A DNA stretch of 64,000 bases, taken from CAVSRC01 sp963750065 (GTDB lineage: Bacteria > Pseudomonadota > Alphaproteobacteria > Rhizobiales > Kaistiaceae). Below the pieces are notes generated by a model. That model ran no database searches. It was not told the DNA's origin and worked only from the letters and a program-made list of their open reading frames with translations. Shown here in pieces: positions 1 to 10,466 of the stretch. Made by a program: the position numbers and the translations under genes. The DNA is taken from positions 62,001 through 126,000 of the forward strand of contig CAVVPK010000010.1 of the NCBI GenBank assembly GCA_963750065.1. Direction: 5' to 3'. Position 1 is the stretch's first letter. Each line of letters begins with the position of its first letter.

Positions 1-2
1 AA

Positions 3-437
3 CTACCGATTGTTCATCCCTACGGGGCGGTCGGGCCTCTTAACTGGCAAAATCGCGAAGGAGTAGCATTTGGGGCAGAAGTAGGCGGAGCCAAGTTACT
101 CGCCCTATCATCGAAGATTAGAACTTTTACTGAGCGAGTACAAGAAGAAACGACGCTGGAAGCGATACGGCAGCAGGTTATGGATGCCGAGACTGTGGTC
201 TTTCTTGGATTCTCCTTTCAGGAGATGAACATGCGCCTTCTCAACTCGCCCACACAATCGAATGTGAAACGTGTGTTCGGAACCGCAAAGGGCATATCGG
301 ACAGTGACTGTGTTGAGATTTCTTTGGATGTGGGGACTATGATCAATAAAAAGGCACAACACGCCGAGATAAAATTGCGCAATGAACTAAGCTGCGCGAT
401 GTTGTTATCGGAATATTGGCGAACCCTGCGTGCCTAG
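3..437 (+). CDS. C-terminal part of a SIR2-like domain protein, cut by the window edge
   Basis: The frame is open from the left edge to a TAG stop at 435-437, so the gene begins outside the window; the ATG at 180 is internal. The 144 visible residues contain IVHPYGAVG near the start and VVFLGFSFQEMNMRLL in the middle, the pattern of the C-terminal half of SIR2-like domains found in bacterial defence and NAD-hydrolysing proteins. The family is inferred from this motif pattern only. Base composition is clearly less GC-rich than the backbone, which fits acquired DNA. It lies beside a uvrA tail fragment and an IS5-type element. Domains upstream of the window that would fix its role cannot be seen. 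Confidence 0.55.
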   Translation, partial: LPIVHPYGAVGPLNWQNREGVAFGAEVGGAKLLALSSKIRTFTERVQEETTLEAIRQQVMDAETVVFLGFSFQEMNMRLLNSPTQSNVKRVFGTAKGISDSDCVEISLDVGTMINKKAQHAEIKLRNELSCAMLLSEYWRTLRA

Positions 438-470
438 AGACTTAGTCGAGAGATGGTTTGAACATCACGC

Positions 471-545
471 TTAGTCCGCGGCCTCACCGTCCCGGGCGGC
501 GCGTGAGGCGCGGGCGAGAACCGGCTTGAGGATGGCGCCGGTGAA
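471..545 (-). pseudogene. uvrA 3'-end fragment (second, divergent copy)
   Basis: Read on the minus strand this stretch encodes FTGAILKPVLARASRAAR followed by DGEAAD and a stop. It matches the last residues of the complete UvrA encoded at 1638 onwards (YTGAFLKPVLARARASRAAR, then a longer acidic tail) with several substitutions. The similarity ends near 545, and the IS5-type element begins about 20 bases further on. It is a remnant of another uvrA allele, not a working gene. Confidence 0.75.
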
Positions 546-576
546 CCCTCCGGTCGAACTCTAGGCTATCAACTCA

Positions 577-1331
577 TTAAATCGCATCCAGAATTCTGGC
601 TGAAGCGAGTTTGACGCCAGCGAGGAAGTTGTCGGCTCGTTTGTCGTAACGGGTGGCGACGGCGCGGAAGTGTTTGAGCTTGTTGAAGAAGCGCTCGACG
701 AGGTTGCGGTAGCGGTAGAGGAAGGTGCTGAAGGGCGGGATGTTCTTGCGGTTGGGCATGGGTTTGATGTTGGCCCAGGCACCGCGCTCGGCCAGGTTCT
801 GGCGCAGGGCGTCGCTATCATAGGCACGGTCGGCCAGCAGGATTTGGCCCTCAGCCAAGGCTTCGAGCATGTCGGCGGCGCTGCGCCCGTCATGGGCCTG
901 GCCCTCGGTCAGTTTGAGTGCGATGGGCAGGCCTTCGGCGTCGACCAGGGCATGGATCTTCGTCGTCAGACCGCCGCGCGAGCGACCCATGCAACCGGAT
1001 CGGTCGTCTTTTTTTGGGAGTTGGCAGCGTGCTGATGCACGCGGATGCTGGACGAGTCGATCATCTGGATGTCGCCGTCGTAAGCCTTGGAAACCACTTC
1101 CAGAAGACGATCCCACACCCCCGCCTTGCGCCACCGGTTGAAGCGGTTGACGCAGGTCGTGTGCGGGCCATAGCGCTCGGGAATGTCGGCCCAGGGCGCT
1201 CCAGTCCGCAGCCGCCAGAAGATGCCGTTCAGCACACGCCTGTCGTCCACCCGTGGTACGCCGCGCGGCTTGTTCGGCAGAAGCGGCTGGATAACCGACC
1301 ACTCGAAGTCTGTCAGATCAAAGCGTGCCAT
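577..1331 (-). CDS. IS5-family transposase made by -1 ribosomal frameshifting
   Basis: The first frame (start at 1331, stop near 966) begins MARFDLTDFEWSVIQPLLP, the DUF4096-type N-terminal domain of IS5-family transposases, and carries the first catalytic Asp in QMIDSSSIRVH. The second frame runs to 577 and carries the second Asp in LLADRAYDSDALR and the Glu in YRNLVERFFNKLKHFR, the usual Y-R-E-K block. The frames join at the heptamer A AAA AAG at 1014-1008, where a -1 slip gives one DDE protein of about 250 residues, normal for the IS427 group. Neither frame alone has all three catalytic residues. No inactivating stop is seen, so the element may still be functional. Confidence 0.85.
1008..1014 (-). 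other. A AAA AAG programmed -1 frameshift heptamer
   Basis: On the minus strand the transposase zero frame reads CAA AAA AAG, which contains the classic slippery heptamer. A -1 slip moves ribosomes from the N-terminal frame to the DDE-bearing frame, whose open frame overlaps here. This is the known expression mode of many two-frame IS5 and IS3 elements. Slippage itself is inferred. Confidence 0.7.
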
Positions 1332-1359
1332 CCCAATCTCCTGTGCTCAGGAAATTGAA

Positions 1360-1554
1360 TCAGCACTCTACCGATTCGAGAATCCCATTTATGGGTCTAC
1401 GACCTAGTGCGTCGGGAGCAACCGCCGCGATTACCGGGGCCTTGCCGGTCTTGGCCGCATCGGCAAGATCCCCAATGATCTTTATCCAAGCATCATTCAT
1501 CGCGTCGCCAATGATAGCAGAAACCTTGTCAAATGCGTCTGTGTCAGAAGACAT
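1360..1554 (-). pseudogene. small unknown gene truncated by the IS element
   Basis: The ATG at 1554-1552 has a good ribosome site (AAAGGGAG, 8 bases upstream) and a strong sigma-70-like promoter. The product starts MSSDTDAFDKVSAIIGDAMN and contains an amphipathic helix-like stretch with IKIIGDLADAAK. The last few codons and the stop lie inside the right end of the insertion sequence, so the natural C-terminus is lost. Composition is less GC-rich than the backbone. I do not recognise the family. A short helical protein under a strong promoter in an accessory region could be an antitoxin or phage-type protein, but nothing shown here proves it. Confidence 0.45.
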
Positions 1555-1587
1555 TGCCGCTACTCCCTTTCGCAACGGAAGACGAGT

Positions 1588-1615
1588 AGCATATTCTAGC
1601 AAAGGTAGATGTCAA
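1588..1615 (-). promoter_or_regulatory. strong sigma-70-like promoter of the truncated small gene
   Basis: On the minus strand a perfect TTGACA (1615-1610) is followed after 16 bases by TATGCT (1593-1588). The start codon lies 33 bases downstream. Such a near-consensus promoter is unusual in this GC-rich chromosome and fits foreign origin. Confidence 0.55.
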
Positions 1616-1621
1616 TCTAAA

Positions 1622-1637
1622 TAACACCCTATACGTG

Positions 1638-1640
<3 letters not shown>
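1622..1640. repeat. 6-bp perfect inverted repeat overlapping the uvrA stop
   Basis: TAACAC and GTGTTA are separated by 7 bases. The repeat overlaps the uvrA stop codon and lies just upstream of the TTGACA box of the small gene. It could be an operator for that promoter, or chance; it is too weak for a terminator stem. Confidence 0.35.
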
Positions 1641-4658
<3,018 letters not shown>

Positions 4659-4705
4659 GACACGCTGTTCCGAAGGGGATTTGCGGCCTCGGCCGCCCAC
4701 AGAAC

Positions 4706-6820
4706 TTATGCTCTTGCGCGCTCCAGACAAGCGGCGGCTCCTCCTCGTCCAAAGGGAAATGGGCGCAGGCGATTCACTCTGCTGCCAGTCTTGTCAGGGG
4801 AGGGGCGATATGGCAAGAACAAAAGCGGAACATGGAGGCGCCGGTGGCGGCTGACAGATACTGCCTGTTCGATACCGAATTCGGGCTCACCGGCATCGCC
4901 TGGAACGCGGATGGGCTGACGCGCGTGCATCTGCCCGAGGCGGACACCCCGACGCTGAGAGCGTGGATGGAGAGGCACGGCGCGGTGGAGGACGAGCCGC
5001 CACCGGCGGTCGCCGAGGCCATGGCATTGCTGCGGGCCTATTTCGACGGCGCCGTGATCGATTTCTCGCCTCTCGCGATCGCGCTGCCGGCGGGAACCAG
5101 CGACGAACGCCGTCGCATCTACGCCGCGGCACGGACGCTCGGCTGGGGCGAGACGGCGAGCTATGGCGAGGTGGCGCGGCGGGCCGGCATTCCCCGTGGT
5201 GCGCAGGCCGTTGGGCAGGCGATGGCGGCCAATCCACTGCCGATCGTCATCCCCTGCCACCGGGTCTTGGCGGCCGGCGACCGGCTTGGCGGCTTCTCCG
5301 CCTATGGCGGGGTGCTGACCAAGGAGAAGCTGCTGGTGCTGGAGAGGGCAAGGCTGCTGTAGGGGGGAGGAGCCGCGGACAAGCGCTGCGCACCTTCCGG
5401 GCCGCGCATCGGCTGCCTGCCGATTCAGGCGACTCTCAGCCGCCAGCCGGGTCGGGCGCCGCGGTCGCGCACTGTCCCGGCCAGCCTTTCTTGCAAGCTT
5501 GTGCTGGTACATCATCTCGTCGGCGCGGGCGACCGCCGCGTCGAGGTCGGGGGCGTCGGGCGTCACTTCGGTGTAACCGACGCTGTATGAGATCCCGACG
5601 CCGTCGGGACCGGCGTCGCGCGTGGCGACGGTGCGCTCCAGGCGCTCCAATAATTGCGTTGCCGAGAGGTGCTCTCCGTCGGCCACGACGATGAACTCGT
5701 CGCCGCCGACGCGGGCGACAAGATCGCTCTTGCGGAACGTCTCGACCAGCGCGTCGGCAAATCGGCGCAGCAGTTGCGATCCGGCCTCATGGCCGAGCGT
5801 GTCATTGATCTGTTTCAGCCCGTCGAGATCGAAGAAAAGGACCAGCAGAGTGGTGCCGCGGCGCGCGGCGCTGCGCACGAGATGGCGGCCGACGGCATCG
5901 AAGCCGCGCCGGTTGAAGACGTTGGTCAGCCGGTCGATCGCCGACTGGTAGCGAAGCTCGTCTTCGAGATCGTTGATGCGGAGCCCCATCCAGGCGACAA
6001 CCGAAAGCATCGCCAGCACCAGCGCCGGTGCGAGAACGGCGCGGCTGTGCTCCAGCGGCATCAATCCGCTGTTCTCGAGCCAGTCGACCAGCAGTAAGAG
6101 GGCGAATGGCGCCACGACGATCAGCGGCAACAGCATGCGGGACATGCGGCTGCCGATACCCTGCGCGGCCAGCCTGGACAGGATGCCGTCGCCAGCCATC
6201 ACCCGGCCGGCAAGGACGAAAGCCACCAGGAAAAGGCAAAAGAGGGTCTGCGGTGAGATCAGCCGGTTGCCGGCGGCGCCGACCATTTCATTCAACTGGA
6301 AGACATGACCGCCCAGCATGAACAGGTTCAGCGTGAAAAGCCCGATGACGACCGCGTCAGCCCATTGCGGGACGGCGCGACCGGCCTTGCAGACCAGCAG
6401 GCAAGACGCGCCGATGAGGATGAAGGCCATTGCGGTCTGGGGCGACGTGGTGAGGGGCAGCCAGGACGGCAGCGCAGTCTCGGTGAAGGCAAGGTAGAGG
6501 CTGAGCGCCAGGACGATGGTGCCCCATGTCAGCAACAGCGCCGCCACCACGGCGCCGCTCAGCGTCGCCCATCGGCCGCGCCGATGACGCGACATCATCA
6601 GGTTACCTGTCGCCAGAAGCAGTCCGAGGACGGTCGGCAGGGTCATTTTCGACCAGCCGACGGGCGCGTACGCATCGAGCGGCGGGACGAGCCACAGGAC
6701 GGCGGTCCCGCCGGCGATGGTCGCGACCGCAAGGAGGAGGGGCAACTCGCTGCGCTCCATGAATGTCAGGAAGCGCTGCGAGGGTTCGTTGACGAGGCTG
6801 TGAGGCGGGTGGTGCGCCAT
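4706..6820 (-). CDS. membrane-bound GGDEF diguanylate cyclase, frame running on past its domain
   Basis: The protein makes the second messenger c-di-GMP. The N-terminal half has about eight membrane segments (residues 25-280), followed by a GGDEF domain with the intact motif RVGGDEFIVV. An RKSD sequence five residues before it is the RxxD product-inhibition site. The domain ends near base 5480 (MMYQHKLARKAGR). The reading frame has no stop there and continues antisense through all of ogt to 4706, adding about 260 arginine-rich residues with no family character. Both other frames meet a stop within a short distance of the domain end, so a lost stop or an indel near 5420-5480 is likely, and the true protein is probably about 450-470 residues. 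The start is the ATG beginning MAHHPPHSL. Confidence 0.8.
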   Translation of the reverse strand: MAHHPPHSLVNEPSQRFLTFMERSELPLLLAVATIAGGTAVLWLVPPLDAYAPVGWSKMTLPTVLGLLLATGNLMMSRHRRGRWATLSGAVVAALLLTWGTIVLALSLYLAFTETALPSWLPLTTSPQTAMAFILIGASCLLVCKAGRAVPQWADAVVIGLFTLNLFMLGGHVFQLNEMVGAAGNRLISPQTLFCLFLVAFVLAGRVMAGDGILSRLAAQGIGSRMSRMLLPLIVVAPFALLLLVDWLENSGLMPLEHSRAVLAPALVLAMLSVVAWMGLRINDLEDELRYQSAIDRLTNVFNRRGFDAVGRHLVRSAARRGTTLLVLFFDLDGLKQINDTLGHEAGSQLLRRFADALVETFRKSDLVARVGGDEFIVVADGEHLSATQLLERLERTVATRDAGPDGVGISYSVGYTEVTPDAPDLDAAVARADEMMYQHKLARKAGRDSARPRRPTRLAAESRLNRQAADARPGRCAALVRGSSPLQQPCPLQHQQLLLGQHPAIGGEAAKPVAGRQDPVAGDDDRQWIGRHRLPNGLRTTGNAGPPRHLAIARRLAPAERPCRGVDATAFVAGSRRQRDRERREIDHGAVEIGPQQCHGLGDRRWRLVLHRAVPLHPRSQRRGVRLGQMHARQPIRVPGDAGEPEFGIEQAVSVSRHRRLHVPLLFLPYRPSPDKTGSRVNRLRPFPFGRGGAAACLERARA
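4817..4831. promoter_or_regulatory. LexA (SOS) box shared by uvrA and ogt
   Basis: GAAC-AAAAGCG-GAAC exactly fits the alphaproteobacterial LexA operator GAAC-N7-GAAC (GTTC-N7-GTTC on the other strand). It ends 12 bases before the GTG start of ogt and lies about 160 bases upstream of uvrA, so it can control both divergent genes. uvrA is a standard member of the SOS regulon. Confidence 0.85.
4844..5362 (+). CDS. ogt: methylated-DNA--protein-cysteine methyltransferase
   Basis: This suicide repair enzyme moves the alkyl group from O6-alkylguanine to its own cysteine. The active-site PCHR appears in PIVIPCHRVLAA, preceded by the helix-turn-helix GETASYGEVARRAGIPRGAQAVG and followed by GGFSAYGG. 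The length of 172 residues is normal. I chose the GTG at 4844 because GGAGG lies 5 bases upstream; the in-frame ATG at 4832 abuts the LexA box and has no ribosome site. The operator position implies SOS induction of this alkylation repair gene together with uvrA. The whole gene is overlapped on the other strand by the run-on frame of the diguanylate cyclase. Confidence 0.93.
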   Translation: MAADRYCLFDTEFGLTGIAWNADGLTRVHLPEADTPTLRAWMERHGAVEDEPPPAVAEAMALLRAYFDGAVIDFSPLAIALPAGTSDERRRIYAAARTLGWGETASYGEVARRAGIPRGAQAVGQAMAANPLPIVIPCHRVLAAGDRLGGFSAYGGVLTKEKLLVLERARLL

Positions 6821-7280
6821 GGCACCAATAGACCACGGGCAGCACTCAGGAGGCGCTAACAAGATGTGCCAAATCCGCGGCACGCGGGTCATCCACCCTT
6901 AACCAAATGCGGGGCGGGAGAAGCGCGTGGCGATGGCGCGGCCGGCGCGGTTTTGACCGGTTTGCACAGGCCCGGCCATTGCTGCTGACACGTCCTGACG
7001 CGGGCGTGAGGCAGGATTTCCGCGGCAATCGGAACGGACAAAGGGACGATGGCCGCTTTCTGTGGCGGGCGTCATAGCCAAGTCGCGGTCGGGCCCTAAT
7101 TCTCTCGCTTCGATTTTTGTCCGTCGCTGTCGATTCGGCTCTCGCGCGTTCGTCTTGGGAGGAAGCGCGCACGACGCGAGATGCGGTTCGACGCGATCAC
7201 CAAACCGGCGGGCGACACCCAATCCGCCAAGGAATCCACGACCGGCTGCCTGCGGCGGCCGCAACCGGAGCTATCGTTCC
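6821..7280. other. divergent intergenic region, no gene recognised
   Basis: These 460 bases separate the diguanylate cyclase from the exporter gene and must hold both promoters. Open frames crossing it are extensions of the neighbouring genes without ribosome sites or family similarity. I see no convincing operator or RNA. Confidence 0.4.
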
Positions 7281-8528
7281 ATGACCTCGCGTTTCCTCCG
7301 CAATGCCGTGGTGCTGGGCTTGATCTCGGCCATCGGTCCGTTCGCCATCGATATGTATCTGCCGGCGCTGCCGACGATCGCCGACAACCTCCATGCGTCT
7401 ACGGCGGCGACACAGATGACGCTGATGGCCTTCTTCATCGCCTTCGGCGTCTGCCAGATGATCTACGGGCCGGTGTCGGACATGGCGGGGCGCAAGGCGC
7501 CGCTCTATTTCGGGCTCATCGTCTACGCGCTGGGCTCGGCCGGCTGCGCGCTGGCGCCGTCGATCGGCTGGCTGATCGCCTTCCGTGCGCTTCAGGGCGT
7601 CGGCGCGGCCTCGGTGATGGTCATCCCGCGGGCGATCATCCGCGACCTGCACACCGGCGTGGACGGGGCGCGGTTGATGGCGCTGGTCATGCTGGTGATC
7701 TCGGTGTCGCCGATCCTGGCGCCGGTGACCGGCAGCGCGCTGATCGTGCCCTTCGGCTGGCGGGCAGTGTTCGTCGCGGTGACAGTGGTGGCAGCGATCG
7801 CATTCGCGCTGGTGGCGACGCTGCAGCCCGAGACGCTGGCGCCGGAAAACCGCGTCCGCCTCGATCGGGCGAGCCTGACCGAGAGCTTCGCGACGCTGTT
7901 CAGCGATACGCGCTTCCTCGGGCTGACCTTCATCGGTGCGCTCGGCATGGGGAGCTTCTTCACTTTCCTGGCCAGCGCCTCGTTCATCTACATCGACCAT
8001 TTCGGCCTCGGCCCGACGGCGTTCAGCATCGCCTTCTCGCTGAACGCCATCGGCTTCATCGGCTCGTCGCAATTCGCCGCCTGGCTCGGCGGGCGCTACG
8101 GCCTCGCCCGGCTGGTGACGGTGTCCGTCGCGGGCTATGCCGCGGTGCTGGCGGTTCTGTTCGCGGTGACGCTTGCCGGCGTGGACAGCCTGCCGGTGCT
8201 GATGGCCTTCCTGCTCGTCGGCTTCTCCTTCATGGGGTTGGTCATCCCGACGACCATGGTGATGGCGCTCGACGAGCACGGGCCGATCGCCGGGATGGCG
8301 GCGGCACTGGGCGGAACGCTGCAGATGCTGACCGGCGGGGCGATGATCGTGATCGCCAGCCTGGTCTTCAACGGCACCCAGCTACCCATGATCGCGCTGA
8401 TGACGGCGTGCGCCTGGGGCGCCCTGGCGCTTGCCGTGCTGACGCTGAGGCGGAGGGCGGGCGCCGAGGAGCCGGGCGAGGGCGCGGAGCCGGGAGCGAT
8501 CGCGGTCGAAGCCGATCCGGCGGAGTAG
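7281..8528 (+). CDS. Bcr/CflA-family multidrug efflux MFS transporter
   Basis: A proton-driven inner-membrane exporter of the DHA1 (12-helix) major facilitator type. The start MTSRFLRNAVVLGLISAIGP leads into the family signature FAIDMYLPALP and then the motif A loop GPVSDMAGRKAPL between helices 2 and 3. Motif B-like RALQGVGAASVMVIPRAIIRD follows, and about 12 hydrophobic segments are visible in 415 residues, the normal length. The ATG at 7281 is preceded by GGAG at a suitable distance; the upstream extension is not membrane-like. Drugs such as bicyclomycin or sulfonamides are known substrates of relatives, but the substrate here is unknown. It is not obviously coupled to the sigma operon that follows. 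Confidence 0.9.
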   Translation: MTSRFLRNAVVLGLISAIGPFAIDMYLPALPTIADNLHASTAATQMTLMAFFIAFGVCQMIYGPVSDMAGRKAPLYFGLIVYALGSAGCALAPSIGWLIAFRALQGVGAASVMVIPRAIIRDLHTGVDGARLMALVMLVISVSPILAPVTGSALIVPFGWRAVFVAVTVVAAIAFALVATLQPETLAPENRVRLDRASLTESFATLFSDTRFLGLTFIGALGMGSFFTFLASASFIYIDHFGLGPTAFSIAFSLNAIGFIGSSQFAAWLGGRYGLARLVTVSVAGYAAVLAVLFAVTLAGVDSLPVLMAFLLVGFSFMGLVIPTTMVMALDEHGPIAGMAAALGGTLQMLTGGAMIVIASLVFNGTQLPMIALMTACAWGALALAVLTLRRRAGAEEPGEGAEPGAIAVEADPAE

Positions 8529-8586
8529 GCAGCGCGGTCGCCGGCCTTGTCCCGGGGGGGCGGTGACCGATTTTCTGTCGACCGCC

Positions 8587-8616
8587 TGTCGATTTCACGT
8601 TTATCCGTTCGTCGTA
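8587..8616 (+). promoter_or_regulatory. ECF42-type sigma promoter 1
   Basis: TGTCGA (8587-8592), 17 bases, then CGTCGTA (8610-8616), 60 bases before the first DGPF gene. The same arrangement, including TTTC directly after the -35 box, recurs at 10390-10419. TGTCGA with a CGTC-like -10 is the motif I recall for the ECF42 sigma group, whose gene lies downstream at 11459. A further TGTCGA lies at 8576-8581. Confidence 0.65.
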
Positions 8617-8675
8617 GGCAAAGAGCGCGGGATGGACTCGCGTTCGCGAAGACGCAAAAGGAGGGGAAGTCGCCC

Positions 8676-9092
8676 ATGCGTTTCATGATGCTGGTCATCC
8701 CGAAAGGATATGAGACCGCCGCACCCGGCACGATGCCCGACCCGAAGGCCATCGAGCGGATGATCAAATACAACGAGAGCCTGCAGAAGGCCGGCGTTCT
8801 GCTGGCGCTGGACGGGCTGCATCCGCCGTCGATGGGTGCGCGGGTGCGCTTCTCCGGCGGCAAGCCGACGGTGCAGGACGGCCCCTTCGCCGAGGTTAAG
8901 GAGGTGCTCGGCGGCTACTGGATGATCCAGGTGGCCTCGCGCGAAGAGGCCATCGAATGGGCCAGGCGGGCGCCGATGGGCGACAACGAGATCATCGAGA
9001 TCCGCCAGGTGCAGGAGATCGAGGATTTCGAACCGAGCGAGGCGATCGAGCGCGAAGCGATGCTGCTCGAGGTGCTCAACGCCGACAAGTGA
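8676..9092 (+). CDS. DGPF/YCII-related domain protein 1
   Basis: This is a small protein of the YCII-related (DGPF) family, a dimeric alpha-beta ferredoxin-like fold. The namesake motif appears as QDGPFAEVKEVLGGYWMI, and the N-terminus MRFMMLVIPKGYE is typical. The ATG at 8676 follows a strong AAAGGAGGGG ribosome site. The length of 138 residues is usual. Biochemical activity is not established for the family; the repeated association with ECF42 sigma genes, as here, suggests a role in the sigma-controlled response. It is the first gene of the operon, directly after promoter 1. Confidence 0.88.
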   Translation: MRFMMLVIPKGYETAAPGTMPDPKAIERMIKYNESLQKAGVLLALDGLHPPSMGARVRFSGGKPTVQDGPFAEVKEVLGGYWMIQVASREEAIEWARRAPMGDNEIIEIRQVQEIEDFEPSEAIEREAMLLEVLNADK

Positions 9093-9117
9093 GGACGGCA
9101 ACCGCGGAGGAGACACC

Positions 9118-9495
9118 ATGCTTTCCGACAAGAACGCCATGGCGACCATCGCCGTGAAGGACCTCGATGCCGGGCGCGCCTTCTATGGCGGTACGCTGGG
9201 GCTCACGCCCACCGGATCGGAGAGCGGCGAGGTGGCGCTGTTCAAGAGCGGCAGCTCGACCGTCGTGGTCTATCGCTCGGCGCTTGCCGGGACCAACGAG
9301 GCGACCGCCGCCACCTGGGGTGTGGGAGCCGAACTGGACTCGATCGTCGCGGCGCTGAAGCGTGCCGGCGTCGGCTTCGAGCACTACGACCTGCCCGGGG
9401 GCAAGCGGGACGGCGACGTCCACGTCTTCGGCGACTTCCGCGCCGTCTGGTTCAAGGACCCCGACGGCAACATCCTCCACATCAACAATCGCTGA
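9118..9495 (+). CDS. VOC-family (glyoxalase/dioxygenase-like) protein
   Basis: A 125-residue protein with the two beta-alpha-beta-beta-beta units of the vicinal oxygen chelate fold. The N-terminal unit is MATIAVKDLDAGRAFYGGTL and the C-terminal unit ends FKDPDGNILHINNR, with the F-x-DPDGN-x-L signature. A GGAGG ribosome site precedes the ATG. Members bind a metal and act as lyases, dioxygenases or resistance proteins; the substrate here cannot be told. It is 25 bases after the first DGPF gene and in the same operon. Confidence 0.85.
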   Translation: MLSDKNAMATIAVKDLDAGRAFYGGTLGLTPTGSESGEVALFKSGSSTVVVYRSALAGTNEATAATWGVGAELDSIVAALKRAGVGFEHYDLPGGKRDGDVHVFGDFRAVWFKDPDGNILHINNR

Positions 9496-9528
9496 GGCGC
9501 GCATCAAGCGCCGGACAGGAGCAGACCC

Positions 9529-9942
9529 ATGCAGATCAATCCCTATCTGAATTTCGCCGGAAATTGTGCCGAAGCCTTCGCCGTCTACGCCAAACTGTTC
9601 AACGGCACGATCGAGATGCAGATGACCCACGGCGCCTCGCCGATGGCCGACCAGGTGCCGGCCGAGTGGCACCACAAGATCATGCACATCCAGATGAAGA
9701 CGGCCGACGGCTTCACCCTGATGGGCTCGGACGCGCCGCCGGCCTATTACAACAAGCCGCAGGGCTTCTCCGTGTCGCTGCAGATGATGGACCCGGCCGA
9801 AGCCGAGCGCCTCTATGCGGCGCTGATGAAGGGGGGCGTGGCGAGCATGGAGCTGCAGAAGACCGACTGGGCGGAGCGCTTCGCCATGCTGACCGACCGC
9901 TTCGGCATCCCCTGGATCATCAATTGCACCGTGGCCGACTGA
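9529..9942 (+). CDS. PhnB-like VOC-family protein
   Basis: A 137-residue PhnB-type VOC protein starting MQINPYLNFAGNCAEAFAVY, with the typical MQMTHGASP and later GIPWIINC segments. Proteins of this type are often misnamed 3-demethylubiquinone methyltransferase; no methyltransferase fold is present. It follows the preceding VOC gene by 33 bases with an AGGAG site and belongs to the same operon as the DGPF genes. PhnB-like and DGPF proteins often co-occur in ECF sigma neighbourhoods, which fits here. Substrate unknown. Confidence 0.86.
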   Translation: MQINPYLNFAGNCAEAFAVYAKLFNGTIEMQMTHGASPMADQVPAEWHHKIMHIQMKTADGFTLMGSDAPPAYYNKPQGFSVSLQMMDPAEAERLYAALMKGGVASMELQKTDWAERFAMLTDRFGIPWIINCTVAD

Positions 9943-10011
9943 TCGACCGCGCTCTTTACGCGACGCCCCGCCGGCGATAGGAGGCGCGTTTGCCGGCGGG
10001 AGGGATCGTCC

Positions 10012-10374
10012 ATGACCTACATGCTGCTGATCGTCGAGGGGCCGGAGGACCGGCGCATCGTCGGCCGCGAAGCGGGCGAGCGGCGCTATGCCCGCATGCT
10101 GAAATACGCAGAGGGGCTGAAGGCGCGCGGCCAGCTCGTCCGCACCGAATCCCTGCTTTCGCACAGCGAGGCCGTGCGCATCAGCAGGCGCGGCGGCACG
10201 GCGACCTCGGTCGATGGCCCCTTCGCCGAGGCCAAGGAGATGATCGGCGGCTTCTTCCTGCTTTCCGTGGATACGCGCGAGGAGGCGGTGGCCATCGCCA
10301 ATGACTGCCCGGCGGCGGAATGGGCGACGGTCGAGGTGCGCGAACTCGGCCCCTGCTTCATCGGCAGCGAATAA
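10012..10374 (+). CDS. DGPF/YCII-related domain protein 2
   Basis: A 120-residue protein starting MTYMLLIVEGPEDRR with the motif SVDGPFAEAKEMIGGFFLL, so it belongs to the YCII-related family like the proteins at 8676 and 10467. An AGGAGG-like site (GATAGGAGGCG) lies somewhat far upstream, with a second GGGAGG about 8 bases before the ATG. It is the last gene before the second ECF-type promoter. The three DGPF paralogues are diverged from each other, so this is an old expansion and not a recent tandem duplication. Activity unknown. Confidence 0.87.
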   Translation: MTYMLLIVEGPEDRRIVGREAGERRYARMLKYAEGLKARGQLVRTESLLSHSEAVRISRRGGTATSVDGPFAEAKEMIGGFFLLSVDTREEAVAIANDCPAAEWATVEVRELGPCFIGSE

Positions 10375-10389
10375 ATCCTTCGTCGGTTT

Positions 10390-10419
10390 TGTCGATTTCG
10401 GACCGGCCGGCTCGTCGTA
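10390..10419 (+). promoter_or_regulatory. ECF42-type sigma promoter 2
   Basis: TGTCGA (10390-10395), exactly 17 bases, then CGTCGTA (10413-10419), 48 bases upstream of the third DGPF gene. It duplicates the arrangement of promoter 1 although most of the spacer differs. It would let the sigma factor drive its own gene as part of the downstream operon. Confidence 0.65.
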
Positions 10420-10466
10420 TCGGCGGGCCACAGTGGTCCACCCCCGAATTGCGAGGAGGAAGGCGA

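Larger units (their letters stand above)
564..1367 (-). mobile_element. IS5-family insertion sequence (IS427-like)
   Basis: An element of about 800 bases contains a two-frame transposase on the minus strand. The trinucleotide CTA at 561-563 and 1368-1370 may be the target duplication, inside a shared ACTCTA. The ends GGCTATCAA (left) and, on the other strand, GTGCTGATTCAA (right) are only loosely similar, so the exact termini are tentative. It sits between a uvrA tail fragment and a small gene that it truncates. Confidence 0.7.
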
